Shown here: one piece after another, positions 25,328 through 35,847 of the stretch | Position numbering within the stretch: the first letter of the stretch is position 1 | Layout of the letters: each line of letters begins with the position of its first letter | Source: Lachnospiraceae bacterium | Lineage (GTDB): Bacteria; Bacillota; Clostridia; Lachnospirales; Lachnospiraceae | Length of the DNA stretch: 57,154 bases | NCBI GenBank assembly: GCA_014804655.1 | Contig: JAAUZK010000026.1 | Span: 1 to 57,154, forward strand | Direction of reading: 5' to 3' | Position numbers and translations under genes: made by a program | Notes under the pieces: model-generated | Seen by the model: only the letters and a program-made list of their open reading frames with translations | Told to the model about the DNA's origin: nothing | Databases searched by the model: none

Positions 25328-26536
25328 TCATTGCGGAAGTGAGGCAAGGTATTCTTTCACCCGTCCGTAATAGATTTTGAGAAACTTGTTGGCACCTGCA
25401 GTCATGTAGACATAGTAAGGCTTGCCTTCGCTGCGTTTCTTTGCCATAAAGGCGTAAACAGGGTCGTCTAATGGAGCCCTTTTAATAAGGCCGTCCATAA
25501 CCTGGAAGAGTGTCCTGCGTAAATGGGGAGAGCCTTTCTTGGTAGCGGGCACACTCTGCTGCCTGTAGGAGCCGGACTCGTTTACGCCGGGGTCAACACC
25601 TGCAAAGGCTGTGATGGCACTCTTTTTCACAAAGCGGGTCACATCACCGATCTCAGCCATGAGCTGTGGGCCGAGTGACGGCCCTACACCGTTCATTGCC
25701 ATGACAACAGGGTACTCCGGAAGTTTTGATGCGGTATCATTCATCTGGATGCGCAGGGTTTCAACAGTCCGGGAAGCCGTATCGAGCAGGCGGACAGCCT
25801 GCCGGACCAGCAGCTTTGTATCCGGGTTTTTCGGGAACACGGCGATAAGGTCTTTTGCGGTTTCGTAAATGTATCCGGCTTTGTCCGCACTGAAGTTATA
25901 ATTATTGCGGCTGCACCAGTTCCGGTAATGCTCCGTGAACATATCAGGGGATTTGGAACGGACGCAGTCAACATGCCAGTAGGTGTAGACAAAATCCACC
26001 CACTTCTGGCTCCCGTCAGGACGTGCAGGGCTTGGGAAGAAATCATTTGCCCCGGGGAATGTCTGGTCCAGAAGGGAAATAAGGTTGTTTTTCATGGCGG
26101 TCTTTTCGTCCATATAGAACGCAAACTGCCTGTTCATTGTCTTTAACTGATTGCGTGTTTTATCCATAAGACCATACTGTGGCAGGCTGTCCCACTTGTC
26201 AAGGGTATATCTTGCAGGTTTGCAGGAATCTGCTTTGTCAGTCTTAGGGCGGCGCAGGGATTCATCAGTATCAAAGTTCTTGACAAGGACAGGGTTGACT
26301 GCACTGACAGATATGCCGGCAGAAGACAGCCATAAAGCCATAGGCTCGTAATACCTGCCCGTGTGCTCCATACAGACCTTTGTTTCACCATCCAGGGCCT
26401 TGATCTGGTCTATCAGGCTGTCAATGCCGGATCTGGTGTGCCTGATGTCACAGGGAGGGAGGACGACCACGTTGCCGGGCTGGCGTATGGTGACAGTGCT
26501 TTTACCTTTAGAAACATCAATACCTACTGCGTTCAT
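25328..26536 (-). CDS. IS110-family transposase (DEDD recombinase)
   Basis: A complete 402-residue transposase. The N-terminal DEDD domain shows GIDVSKG (Asp7), MEHTGRYYE (Glu near 58) and RRPKTDKADS; the C-terminal Transposase_20 part has MNGVGPSLGPQLMAEIGD and AFAGVDPGVNESG. IS110 enzymes use a structured RNA from the non-coding end of the element to pick the target. It seems intact. It lies on the minus strand directly after the decayed end of the ubiquitin-like operon. Confidence 0.9.
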   Translation of the reverse strand: MNAVGIDVSKGKSTVTIRQPGNVVVLPPCDIRHTRSGIDSLIDQIKALDGETKVCMEHTGRYYEPMALWLSSAGISVSAVNPVLVKNFDTDESLRRPKTDKADSCKPARYTLDKWDSLPQYGLMDKTRNQLKTMNRQFAFYMDEKTAMKNNLISLLDQTFPGANDFFPSPARPDGSQKWVDFVYTYWHVDCVRSKSPDMFTEHYRNWCSRNNYNFSADKAGYIYETAKDLIAVFPKNPDTKLLVRQAVRLLDTASRTVETLRIQMNDTASKLPEYPVVMAMNGVGPSLGPQLMAEIGDVTRFVKKSAITAFAGVDPGVNESGSYRQQSVPATKKGSPHLRRTLFQVMDGLIKRAPLDDPVYAFMAKKRSEGKPYYVYMTAGANKFLKIYYGRVKEYLASLPQ

Positions 26537-26790
26537 AATACAATGCTCCTTATCTTAATGATAGCAATGGTCAATACCAGTTTTACTCATTGCCTATTCA
26601 ATCTACTGGGGTATCACGCGAACGCACATGGGTTCAACCTGCATAAAACGAATGCTGCGAATGAGGAGCTGGGTAGCAGACTTACTTACGGGCGCAAAGC
26701 CCAAGGAGGTTTCCGCTATACCGATTGCTCCATACATTCTAACAGCTTAAGCAACAAGATGGGTAACATCCTAGCTGGATGTTAGGAATA
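26537..26790 (-). ncRNA. Likely bridge-RNA region of the IS110 element
   Basis: About 250 bases without a gene lie upstream (minus-strand sense) of the transposase. In the IS110 group, as opposed to IS1111, the bridge RNA is made from this side. The stretch contains short inverted segments such as GGGCGCAAAGCCC and GGATGTT/AACATCC. Position supports the call; I cannot fold it or define exact ends. The element boundary is also uncertain. Confidence 0.4.
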
Positions 26791-26825
26791 TTAACCATAA
26801 ATATATTGTAGTAGGAGAATTTTAA

Positions 26826-27272
26826 ATGAAACTGACGATACATCAGGATCCTGACATTCCTGAAACAGAGATCATTATTAATTGTGCCCATATGGACGTT
26901 AGAATCCAGCGTTTGATCGCACTGATCCGTCAGCATAGTTTTTCTCTCACCGCCTATCAGGAAGAAAAGGAATTTCAACTTCCTCTGGAGCAGATTTATT
27001 TTATAGACTCTGTTGATGGAAAGACCTTTCTTTATCTGGAAAAAGAGGTTTATCTCTGCCGGAATACGCTGACTGTGCTGGAAGAAAAACTGGTTCATAC
27101 CTCTTTTATACGGATCAGCAAAAACTGCATTATCAATACCAGTTTTTTGAAGAGTGTACGTCCAATGTATAATCACCGATTGGAGGCTTCGCTGGAAAAT
27201 GGTGAAACCCTGATCGTTACCCGTAATTATATCGAAGCCCTAAAAAATAAGCTGAGAGGAGAAAATCTATGA
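26826..27272 (+). CDS. LytTR-family transcriptional regulator
   Basis: A 148-residue protein whose C-terminal 95 residues are a LytTR DNA-binding domain (IYFIDSVDGKTFLYL, then TSFIRISKNCIINTSFLKSVRP). There is no receiver domain; the N-terminal 50 residues replace it. Such short LytTR proteins are often encoded with a DUF3021 membrane protein, as here, and the pair is thought to autoregulate. The ATG follows AGTAGGAG, and the stop overlaps the next start by 4 bp. Confidence 0.85.
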   Translation: MKLTIHQDPDIPETEIIINCAHMDVRIQRLIALIRQHSFSLTAYQEEKEFQLPLEQIYFIDSVDGKTFLYLEKEVYLCRNTLTVLEEKLVHTSFIRISKNCIINTSFLKSVRPMYNHRLEASLENGETLIVTRNYIEALKNKLRGENL

Positions 27273-27697
27273 AAAACCTTTTATTTACACGCATTCCTTC
27301 CATCTGTATCTGCTTCACCCTGATTGTGATTGGAAACTGGGGACTTAATCTGTTGTGGGGTGGTGATGTGTCCCTCTTTTTGCCGGTACTATTTGTGTGG
27401 CTGGTAGCATGCCAGTTTATAGATCTGATTATCAGTAAAATAGAATTTCGGAAATGGAGCCATTACTGTATAACAGAATCGGCGGTTTTATATTTGTTGT
27501 CATTGTTTGTTTTCCGCTTGTTTATTTGGGATAGCATGGATATTCCCGGATTAGTTTCTTTTACAGTGATTTTTCTGGTTACTGATGGGTTTGTTTTCTG
27601 GTATTTCCACAGACGGCAGGAAATGCAGGCAAAGGAGATTAATCAGTTAATCCATGAAATGAAAGTTGATGATTACTTGTCGCGGAGTGAACAGTAA
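27269..27697 (+). CDS. DUF3021 family membrane protein
   Basis: A 142-residue protein with four membrane helices (about 9-29, 34-54, 66-88, 91-112) and a charged C-terminal tail, matching DUF3021. It overlaps the LytTR gene (ATGA). In related pairs the membrane protein is believed to hold back the LytTR regulator; nothing here shows the signal. Confidence 0.8.
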   Translation: MKNLLFTRIPSICICFTLIVIGNWGLNLLWGGDVSLFLPVLFVWLVACQFIDLIISKIEFRKWSHYCITESAVLYLLSLFVFRLFIWDSMDIPGLVSFTVIFLVTDGFVFWYFHRRQEMQAKEINQLIHEMKVDDYLSRSEQ

Positions 27698-27736
27698 CAG
27701 CCGTTGAAATTGTCATTTGGGAAGCGAAAACAAAAG

Positions 27737-27765
27737 TTGTCTTTTAATTGCCGGACTGATATACT
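27737..27765 (+). promoter_or_regulatory. Predicted promoter of the phosphorelay cluster
   Basis: TTGTCT (27737-27742) and TATACT (27760-27765) with 17 bp spacing, 94 bp before the first kinase. Confidence 0.55.
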
Positions 27766-27859
27766 TTACTTAATAAGATGAAACATCTGTTGGTGTCAGA
27801 GGCAGCGCGAAATACAGAGTCTTGTGCTTAAAAATAAAAGATATACGAGGTGCCGAAGT

Positions 27860-30800
27860 ATGAAAAAGAAAAAGTCACTGCAGGAGATTATTTATGCTGT
27901 TTTTCTTTTTATCGCCATCATCCTTTTGTTTTTCTGGTTTACGGCACAGAACAGTAGCCGGACAGAGAAGCAGAACAGAGATTATGCGGCGGACTCCGCG
28001 CGGATGAAGTCCGAACAGATCGATGACGAACTGAATAATGCTTTGGGCTGGATCAAAACCTATGCGTACTTTGTGGGAGAAGGTCTGGATGAACCTGTGG
28101 TCACTGCGCTGATGCTTGCAAGAATGGAGGAAAATTCCCAATTCGATGCCATTTTATTCACGGATATTAACGGTGTGGATTATACCTCCGGCGGAGAGAC
28201 TTCCGATGTGACGGGGCGGCGCTTTTATACTGACGGCATAGATGGAAACAGCGGCATTCAGGTTATTTTTGATCCCTACTTTTTTGACGAGACAATGGCA
28301 TGTTTTTATGCGCCTGTCAGATTTGACGGCGAGATCATCGGAGTGTTGCGGGGAGTCTTTCTGGCTGAAGAATATTTGAAAAGCATGCTCAGCACCACGT
28401 ATTTCGGAGAGGAAGCACACGTATTCCTGTGTACGCCGGACGGCAGAGTCATTGCCAGCTCTGACGATGAGATTTATGAAAGTTATCTTCTCGATGCGCT
28501 GACAGAGGCAGAGGTGATCGATCAGTCTGTTGCCGATCAGGTCAGGCAGGTTTTTGAAAACGGCGGAGAAGGAGCTTTTGTATGTGATTCCTCCGGCAAA
28601 ACGGACAATATCTGTGTCACGTATCTGCCGCGCAATCAATATGTTTTTGTACAGACATTTCCTCAGAATGTTACACGGCGCATGATTGCGGAAGAAAATC
28701 TTGTGGGTATCCAGCTGGAGGTCATGTTGATCGTTCTGTTTGCTGTCTACATTATTCTCATTCTCATTCGCGGCGGACGTAAACGGAAAGAGCTGGAGAA
28801 GGAAAACCGGGAGATGGGGTACATTATAGGCGGTGTCACCACACTGTTTTCCCGGTTTGCGATGGTTGATATGGAAGAGGAGACCTATCAGTATCTGGCG
28901 GGCACGAAACCTGAGGACGCGGGAATTGCAGAAAGCGGAGAGTATCAGGCTCTCATAAGGTATCTGGCCGGCGATTTGGATGAGAGTGTCCGGCAGGAGT
29001 TTTTTGATTTTATAAATAAAGATGCCATTGTCAAGGCTATGTCCGGGCAAAACGATCTGCGGTATGAGCGCCATGTAATAAAAGATGGACGAACAGACTG
29101 GGAGCACATGAATCTCATTTGTCTGGAAAGAAATGGCAATAAGGTTTCCAAAATTTTATTTATCCGTCAGAATGTAACGGAATTAAAAGAAAAAGAGCTT
29201 CGTATCCAGGCGGAAAGGGCGCTTGCTAACCGTAAGGAGAGACAGTACCAGATAGCGATTATGTCCAATTCTTTCTGCAATTTTGAGTTTAATCTGACGC
29301 AGGATCTTCTTGAGCAGGATATTATCGGCAACATAGACGGGCGTAGGCTTGCGTTCCTTGAACAGGCGGGCCTGACAGCGCCGTGTAAGGCTTCGGAGTA
29401 TTTTGAAAAATGGAAACAGTTTGTTTTGGCAGAATCCATGGAAGATTATACTGCCATTGTAAATACAGAGAATCTGATCGGAAGTTATGAACAGGGCGAA
29501 AGAGAAGTAGTCGCTGAGTATTGGATAGGAGATTCCGAACAGAATCAGATCTGTGTGCGGCAGTCCTTTGTCATGACCAGAGATGAGGATACGGGCGACA
29601 TTATGGTTATGGTACTGTCTAAGGATATCACGGAACAAGTCAGGAAACAGAGAGAACAGACGCAGGCGCTTCAGGACGCGCTGATGCAGGCGCAGCATGC
29701 AAACAAGGCTAAGACCACCTTTTTGTCCAATATGTCCCACGATATCCGTACGCCCATGAATGCCATCATAGGATTCTCTACCATTGCCGTCAGCCATATT
29801 GACAACAAAGATCAGGTTATGGATTGTCTGCAGAAGGTTCTGTCCTCCAGCAACCATCTCTTAAGCTTGATCAACGACGTTCTCGACATGAGCAGGATCG
29901 AGAGCGGCAAGGTTCAGATCAAAGAGCAGGAGTGCAATATTTCCGAGCTGATACATAATCTGGTAAATATTATCCAGCCGCAGGTTAAGGCAAAGCAGCT
30001 TGAGTTATTTATCGATACCTTTGAGGTTACTAACGAGGATGTTATTGCAGATCCCTTGAAGTTAAATCAGGTATTTATCAATCTGTTAAGCAATGCGGTG
30101 AAGTATACGCCTGCCGGCGGCACGGTCTCCTTCCGGATCATGCAGAAGGGCACATTCCGGCACGGATACGGCGATTATACATTTATCGTCAAGGATAACG
30201 GCATCGGAATGTCGCCGAGTTTTGTGGAACATATCTTTGAACCCTTTGAGCGGGAATCCACCGTGACACAGAGCGGTATTCAGGGAACCGGGCTGGGCAT
30301 GGCCATTACCAAGAACATCGTTGAGATGATGAACGGCACCATCAGTGTCGAGAGCGAGATGGGCAAGGGCAGCACATTTACGGTAGAATTCGGATTAAAA
30401 CTGCAGGATGTGGAAAAAACCGCGAAACAGATCAAAGAACTGGAAGGTCTGCGGGCACTGGTTGTGGATGACGATCTCAATGTCTGCGACAGCGTCAGCA
30501 GGATGTTAAAGCAGATCGGACTGCGCCCCGAGTGGACGACCTCCGGCAGAGAGGCTGTATATCGTGCAAAGACCGCACGTGAGGAGGGCGATCCTTACCA
30601 TACCTTCATTATTGACTGGCAGATGCCGGGATTCAGCGGTCTGGAAACTGCCAGAAAGATCCGGGATACGGTCGGCAGGGAGGCGCCCATTATCATTCTG
30701 ACGGCCTACGACTGGACAGATATTGAGGAAGAAGCGAAGTCGGCGGGAGTTACCGCTTTCTGTGCGAAACCTATGTTTATGTCCGATCTGAAAACGGTAC

Positions 30801-31249
30801 TACTTGCCGCGAACAATATGTTGGAAAAACAAGAGGAAGTTCCGGAATGGACGCTGGCTGATTTTGGCGGAAAACGTATTCTTCTGGTAGAGGATATCGA
30901 GATGAACCGCGAGATCGCACAGATGATTCTGGAAGAGTCCGGTTTCCTTGTGGATACGGCACCGGATGGGACAGATGCGGTGGCGATCATGGAGAAGGCG
31001 GAAGAAAATTATTATGACGCGATCTTAATGGATGTGCAGATGCCTATTATGGATGGCTATGAAGCAACCAGAACCATCCGCAGACTTCCCAGAAAAGACG
31101 TACAGAATCTGCCCATTATTGCCATGACGGCCAATGCGCTGGAGGAGGATAAAGAGGCGGCATTGATGAACGGAATGAATGCCCATATCGCGAAACCTCT
31201 TGATATGGATGTCTTCATATCCGTACTGAAAAGATTTCTGGGAACTTGA
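27860..31249 (+). CDS. Hybrid sensor histidine kinase 1 (Cache-like sensor, two receivers)
   Basis: A 1129-residue membrane kinase. Helix 9-28, an extracellular Cache-type sensor to about 285, second helix about 287-307, PAS-like region, HisKA with His627 (SNMSHDIRTPMNA), HATPase (IGMSPSF, GTGLGMAITK), receiver 1 with Asp919, receiver 2 with Asp1058 (LMDVQMP). I start at ATG 27860 behind ACGAGGTG; an upstream GTG adds 12 residues without support. It senses something outside the cell and passes phosphate inside a relay with the Hpt protein encoded downstream. No DNA-binding regulator is present. Confidence 0.9.
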   Translation: MKKKKSLQEIIYAVFLFIAIILLFFWFTAQNSSRTEKQNRDYAADSARMKSEQIDDELNNALGWIKTYAYFVGEGLDEPVVTALMLARMEENSQFDAILFTDINGVDYTSGGETSDVTGRRFYTDGIDGNSGIQVIFDPYFFDETMACFYAPVRFDGEIIGVLRGVFLAEEYLKSMLSTTYFGEEAHVFLCTPDGRVIASSDDEIYESYLLDALTEAEVIDQSVADQVRQVFENGGEGAFVCDSSGKTDNICVTYLPRNQYVFVQTFPQNVTRRMIAEENLVGIQLEVMLIVLFAVYIILILIRGGRKRKELEKENREMGYIIGGVTTLFSRFAMVDMEEETYQYLAGTKPEDAGIAESGEYQALIRYLAGDLDESVRQEFFDFINKDAIVKAMSGQNDLRYERHVIKDGRTDWEHMNLICLERNGNKVSKILFIRQNVTELKEKELRIQAERALANRKERQYQIAIMSNSFCNFEFNLTQDLLEQDIIGNIDGRRLAFLEQAGLTAPCKASEYFEKWKQFVLAESMEDYTAIVNTENLIGSYEQGEREVVAEYWIGDSEQNQICVRQSFVMTRDEDTGDIMVMVLSKDITEQVRKQREQTQALQDALMQAQHANKAKTTFLSNMSHDIRTPMNAIIGFSTIAVSHIDNKDQVMDCLQKVLSSSNHLLSLINDVLDMSRIESGKVQIKEQECNISELIHNLVNIIQPQVKAKQLELFIDTFEVTNEDVIADPLKLNQVFINLLSNAVKYTPAGGTVSFRIMQKGTFRHGYGDYTFIVKDNGIGMSPSFVEHIFEPFERESTVTQSGIQGTGLGMAITKNIVEMMNGTISVESEMGKGSTFTVEFGLKLQDVEKTAKQIKELEGLRALVVDDDLNVCDSVSRMLKQIGLRPEWTTSGREAVYRAKTAREEGDPYHTFIIDWQMPGFSGLETARKIRDTVGREAPIIILTAYDWTDIEEEAKSAGVTAFCAKPMFMSDLKTVLLAANNMLEKQEEVPEWTLADFGGKRILLVEDIEMNREIAQMILEESGFLVDTAPDGTDAVAIMEKAEENYYDAILMDVQMPIMDGYEATRTIRRLPRKDVQNLPIIAMTANALEEDKEAALMNGMNAHIAKPLDMDVFISVLKRFLGT

Positions 31250-31281
31250 ATCATGTCTACTGACTGAAAAAGGTGAGAGAA

Positions 31282-34263
31282 ATGTTTAAAAAAATGCAAC
31301 AAAACCTGAGAACGTGGTGTAGTTTTCTGTGTGTGATCTGTATGGGAGCCATTCTGTGGGGAGGAATTCACTATATCTCAACCTTGCGGACGAGCCTGAT
31401 GGAACAGGCCGTCCACAATGTCTTAACCGTAACGATGCAGCAACAGCAGGCGTTCGATAATTTTCTTGCGCAGGATCTGGAGCGTATCCATAGCTATGCG
31501 GAGTATCTTGCGCAGGGAGATTCCGATGATACCGAAAGCATCCGGCGGTGGCTGCATATATTCGATGAGGTGAATGCCCTTTATCTGGTTTTCAATCTGG
31601 AGACGGGAAGCTTCTACAGCAATGGGTCATATGAAGTCAATCAGTTGGAAAATGAGGAACTGAAGCTCTATCGGGGGCTTTCCGGAAGTGGCGTACGGGA
31701 GCCGGGTACAGGACTATATGCTGACGATATGAGACTGGGCTACTATGAATGTTTTACTTTTGCCGACGGCGCCCGCGGAGTGATTCAGAAAAGCTATGAC
31801 TGCAGTAAGATTTCAGAGGATTTTTCCCTTTCTTTTTATAATGATCAGGGGCTTGCCTATGTGGTAAATCGTGAGGGAGATATTCTCATAAGATCTGTCG
31901 GAATGCTGGGAGATCATCTCTATGCCAATATTCTTGAAATATTGGCAGGACATAATGACGATCAGGAGAAGAACGACGATTTTATCAGGGCACTGGATAA
32001 CGGAGAAACGGACAGTATTATATTTGTCGGGGACGGAGAGTCGTTTGTCTATACCTATGTTCCGATAGAAAATACTGAGGGGTGGTATCTGGTTTCCGTT
32101 GTGCGGGAGAACGCGATCACGGCGGAGGCGGATGCGATCCTGCTGGATTCCAAGATAGCGGTCGGAATCCTTTTTACCGTATTGGTCATCTGTGCCGTGT
32201 TTGTCCTTTTGATCTGGCGCACCGGCATGGATATCAGGCAAAGAGATCTGGAGATTGCGTATCAGGAGCAGCTTTTTGATATTTTCGCGACATATCTGGC
32301 TAATAATACGGATGATATATATATGATGGTCGATGCGGAGGACAAACAGGTTGAGTACATAAGCCCCAATGCGGAGAGAATTCTGGGTATTTCCGTACAA
32401 AATATTACCGTCGGGTCGAAGTTTCTGTCCGGGGCCGTAGACGCATTCGGGAAAACGCTTGATTTTGATGAAATGTATCGGATGAAACCGGACACGTCAC
32501 TGAGGACAATGTCGGAAGAATGGAATAATCCGGAAACCGATGAACATAGATATTTCCAGATCAGTGTGTACTGTACGCTGGTACAGGATGAGCGTAAGAT
32601 CATTATCTACATTTCCGACCGAACCGAGGATCGTGCCGTTCAGGATGCGCTGGCGGAGGCGCTGCGGATTGCGCAGGTGGCAAATGACGCCAAGAGTGCT
32701 TTCCTCAGCAACGTCAGCCATGACATCCGAACCCCCATGAACGCAATTACAGGGTTTGTTGCGTTATTACAGGATGAAGCGGATAATCCCGATCATGTGC
32801 GGGAATATGTGCAGCAGATCGATGCCGCCAGCCAGCATCTGTTGGGACTTATCAATGATGTGCTGGATATGAATAAGATTGAGACAGGGAGTGCGACGTT
32901 GAATCTCTCTGAGGTGAATCTTGCCGATATCATCGACGAGATCAACACGATTATCCGTCCGCAGACGAAGGCAAAGGACCAGACCTTTGAAATATTCTCG
33001 TCCTCCGTCATTCATGAACATCTGCGGGCGGATAAGCTGCGGATCAATCAGATCCTTATTAATCTATTATCCAATTCCGTAAAGTATACGCCGGAGAGCG
33101 GCACCATTCAGATGCGCCTGGATGAATTGCCGCAGGTGGATGATAAGTACAGCCGTATCCGGTTTACGATCAGCGATAACGGCATGGGAATGAGCGAAGA
33201 ATATTTGAAGGTGATTTTTGATCCCTTTACAAGAGAGAATACGGAGATCATTAGCCGGATTCAGGGCACGGGTCTGGGTATGGCGATCACTAAGAGTCTG
33301 GTTGATTTGATGGGCGGAACGATCACGGTGCAGAGTGAACTCGGTAAGGGAAGTGTGTTTACCGTAGAATTGGAGCTGTACATAAGTGAGAAGGACGATG
33401 ATCCCAAATTCTGGACCCGCCATAACATCAACAAAATGATAGTGGCGGATGATGACGAGACGATTTGTCTTAACGTGGTCAAAGCCATGGAAAAAACCGG
33501 TGTTATCGTAGATTATGCTACCGACGGCGAAAAGGCAGTGCAGATGATGCGCGATGCCCGTGAAAAGGGAGCCCCCTATAATCTGATTCTTCTGGATTGG
33601 AAGATGCCGAATCTGGATGGGTTGGGAACAGCGCGGCTGATCCGCAGTGGCTATTCGGAGAAAATTCCGATCCTGATTTTCACAGCCTATGACTGGGGAG
33701 AGATCGAGAAGGAAGCCGAAGAGATCGGTGTGGAGCATTTCATGCCCAAACCCTTCTTTATTACGACTTTCAAGGAAGTGATCCGCAAGGCTATGGGCAG
33801 TCAGAAAAAGGTCGAGCTGGGAAATGACAGCACGGTAGTAAAGGGAAAACATGTTCTTGTGGTGGATGATATTGAGCCGAACCGGCTTGTTCTGGCTAAA
33901 ATCTTAAGTTCGTTGGGGGCAGTCTGCGAGACGGCCTGTAACGGACAGGAGGCGCTGGAGCTGTTTACGGGTTCTGCGCCCGGTGCCTATGATCTGATTC
34001 TTATGGATGTACAAATGCCTGTCTTAGACGGTTATGCGGCCACCAAGGCTATCCGGGGCAGCGGTCACCCTTCGGCAAAAACGCTGCCGATCATCGCCAT
34101 GACCGCCAACGCGTTTGTTGATGACATCCGGGAGGCCATTGAGTCAGGGATGGATGCGCATATTGCCAAGCCGATCCAGCTGGATAAGCTGAAGGATACC
34201 ATAGAACAGGTATTTGAAAAGCGAAAACAACAGGAAACGAATGAAAGGGAGGATGAATCGTGA
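31282..34263 (+). CDS. Hybrid sensor histidine kinase 2 (membrane sensor, two receivers)
   Basis: A 993-residue kinase of the same design: helix near residues 13-32, extracellular sensor, second helix about 293-312, PAS (near 335-450), HisKA with His480 (SNVSHDIRTPMNA), HATPase, receivers with Asp772 (LLDWKMP) and Asp909 (LMDVQMP). ATG 31282 follows AAGGTGAG. Its sensor is unlike that of kinase 1, so the two probably sense different ligands. The stop TGA overlaps the GTG start of the Hpt gene by 4 bp. Confidence 0.88.
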   Translation: MFKKMQQNLRTWCSFLCVICMGAILWGGIHYISTLRTSLMEQAVHNVLTVTMQQQQAFDNFLAQDLERIHSYAEYLAQGDSDDTESIRRWLHIFDEVNALYLVFNLETGSFYSNGSYEVNQLENEELKLYRGLSGSGVREPGTGLYADDMRLGYYECFTFADGARGVIQKSYDCSKISEDFSLSFYNDQGLAYVVNREGDILIRSVGMLGDHLYANILEILAGHNDDQEKNDDFIRALDNGETDSIIFVGDGESFVYTYVPIENTEGWYLVSVVRENAITAEADAILLDSKIAVGILFTVLVICAVFVLLIWRTGMDIRQRDLEIAYQEQLFDIFATYLANNTDDIYMMVDAEDKQVEYISPNAERILGISVQNITVGSKFLSGAVDAFGKTLDFDEMYRMKPDTSLRTMSEEWNNPETDEHRYFQISVYCTLVQDERKIIIYISDRTEDRAVQDALAEALRIAQVANDAKSAFLSNVSHDIRTPMNAITGFVALLQDEADNPDHVREYVQQIDAASQHLLGLINDVLDMNKIETGSATLNLSEVNLADIIDEINTIIRPQTKAKDQTFEIFSSSVIHEHLRADKLRINQILINLLSNSVKYTPESGTIQMRLDELPQVDDKYSRIRFTISDNGMGMSEEYLKVIFDPFTRENTEIISRIQGTGLGMAITKSLVDLMGGTITVQSELGKGSVFTVELELYISEKDDDPKFWTRHNINKMIVADDDETICLNVVKAMEKTGVIVDYATDGEKAVQMMRDAREKGAPYNLILLDWKMPNLDGLGTARLIRSGYSEKIPILIFTAYDWGEIEKEAEEIGVEHFMPKPFFITTFKEVIRKAMGSQKKVELGNDSTVVKGKHVLVVDDIEPNRLVLAKILSSLGAVCETACNGQEALELFTGSAPGAYDLILMDVQMPVLDGYAATKAIRGSGHPSAKTLPIIAMTANAFVDDIREAIESGMDAHIAKPIQLDKLKDTIEQVFEKRKQQETNEREDES

Positions 34264-34619
34264 GTTTGTTTGAAGAATTAAAAGATCTGGGAGTGAATGT
34301 GGATGAAGGTCTGGAGCGCGTGATGGACGACGCGCCATTGTATGAAATGATGCTGGGCATGTTTATTGACTCGGTAAACGGTAATCCGATTGAAATAGCA
34401 GATTTTGACGCGGACAACGTTGACACGCTGATCGAGAGGGTACATGCGTTAAAAGGTCTTACCGGTAATCTGGCAATGACTCCGCTTTTTACAGGATATA
34501 TGCAGATGCTGGAGCTTCTGCGCGGCGGCCGCCCGAAGGAGGCCGAGAAGGAATATGAGCGGGTCCTGCCCGTCCAGAATGCGATTATGGATTGCATTAA
34601 GCGGCACATGAGTACGTAA
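34260..34619 (+). CDS. Hpt-domain phosphotransfer protein
   Basis: A 119-residue helical protein with VHALKGLTGNLAM, the H-x-L-K-G phosphotransfer His motif (His62). It starts with GTG, overlapping the kinase 2 stop. It would carry phosphate from the kinase receivers to the receiver of the HD-GYP protein encoded next. Confidence 0.85.
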   Translation: MSLFEELKDLGVNVDEGLERVMDDAPLYEMMLGMFIDSVNGNPIEIADFDADNVDTLIERVHALKGLTGNLAMTPLFTGYMQMLELLRGGRPKEAEKEYERVLPVQNAIMDCIKRHMST

Positions 34620-34664
34620 ATATAGGAATAAAAAGATTACTATAGGAGAAAGGATACTACTTGC

Positions 34665-35774
34665 ATGGAAACAAAATATAACAACCGGATAAACGATATA
34701 GGGGCAGACAAGATTCTGATCGTGGATGACGACCCTGTCAACCGCAAGATATTAGGAAAGTTGTTTTCAACATATTATACGGTCATAGAGGCGGAAAACG
34801 GAAATGATGGGATGTCGCAGATTTTGATGGAAGAAAACAAATTATGTGCGATTCTTCTGGATGTGATGATGCCCGGAATGAACGGTATCGAAGTACTAAA
34901 GCACCTCAAGAGAATGGGAGTAATAGAAAAGATCCCCGTGTTTATCATCACGGCGGACACCAGTGCGGCTGTGATGAAGGAGGCATACGAGCTGGGTGTC
35001 ATGGATTTCATCAGCAAGCCTGTGGTGTCCTATATGGTAGTCAGACGCGTGCTGTCCATTGTCGAGCTGTTCGAGGCGCGTAAACACTTAAAAACAGTGG
35101 TGGTAAATCAGGGACTTGAGTTGTTGGAACAGGCGCAAAGGATTATAGATCTTAATCAGGGAATGATCGAGGCGCTGGCTACCGTCATTGAGTTTCGGAA
35201 TGAGGAGTCCGGCGGTCATGTAAAGCGCATTAGCCAGATTACAAGGCTGCTGCTGGAGAACACCGTTTTCGGGGAAAATCTGGATGACAAAGAAATTGAC
35301 AGCATCGCGCTTGCTGCCGTGATGCATGACGTGGGAAAGATTACGATTCCGGATGCCGTGTTGACAAAGCCGGGGAAACTGACTGCAGAGGAGTATGCGG
35401 TTATGAAGGAGCATACCGTAAACGGCGTGGCTCTTCTGGAGAGTATCCCGCAGATGCGTGACAGTAATATCTATGAGTATGCCTGTGATATCGCCAGACA
35501 CCATCACGAGCGCTGGGATGGTGGAGGTTATCCGGACGGGCTTAAAGGGGATGAAATTTCGCCATGGGCACAGGTGGTCTCTCTGGCGGACGTTTATGAT
35601 GCCTTGAATTGCAAACGGGTCTATAAGCCGCCGTATCCCAGGGAGCAGGTGTTAGAGATGATTCGTAACGGAGAATGCGGAGTCTTTAATCCGCAGTTAC
35701 TGGAAAGCTTTTTCTCTGTGGAGGACATGATTTATGAGATGTATCGGGAGCTCCCGGAGGCGCAGGAGTCTTAA
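34665..35774 (+). CDS. Receiver-HD-GYP protein, probable c-di-GMP phosphodiesterase
   Basis: A 369-residue response regulator. The receiver domain has LIVDDDP and Asp66 (LLDVMMPG). The output is an HD-GYP domain: MHDVGK (His221, Asp222), then RHHHERWDGGGYPDGLKG and SLADVYDAL. HD-GYP proteins break down cyclic-di-GMP. RBS AGGAGAAAGG. It is the only clear output of this cluster. Confidence 0.9.
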   Translation: METKYNNRINDIGADKILIVDDDPVNRKILGKLFSTYYTVIEAENGNDGMSQILMEENKLCAILLDVMMPGMNGIEVLKHLKRMGVIEKIPVFIITADTSAAVMKEAYELGVMDFISKPVVSYMVVRRVLSIVELFEARKHLKTVVVNQGLELLEQAQRIIDLNQGMIEALATVIEFRNEESGGHVKRISQITRLLLENTVFGENLDDKEIDSIALAAVMHDVGKITIPDAVLTKPGKLTAEEYAVMKEHTVNGVALLESIPQMRDSNIYEYACDIARHHHERWDGGGYPDGLKGDEISPWAQVVSLADVYDALNCKRVYKPPYPREQVLEMIRNGECGVFNPQLLESFFSVEDMIYEMYRELPEAQES

Positions 35775-35847
35775 AATTTTACTAAAATTACGCTGATCAT
35801 TCAGTACGCTCTGTCGGACTTGCCCGGCGGAGTATGGAGGGAACGTC

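Noticed and set aside
28154..29107. 317-codon minus-strand frame opposite kinase 1
   Set aside because: Antisense shadow; low-complexity translation and no family features.
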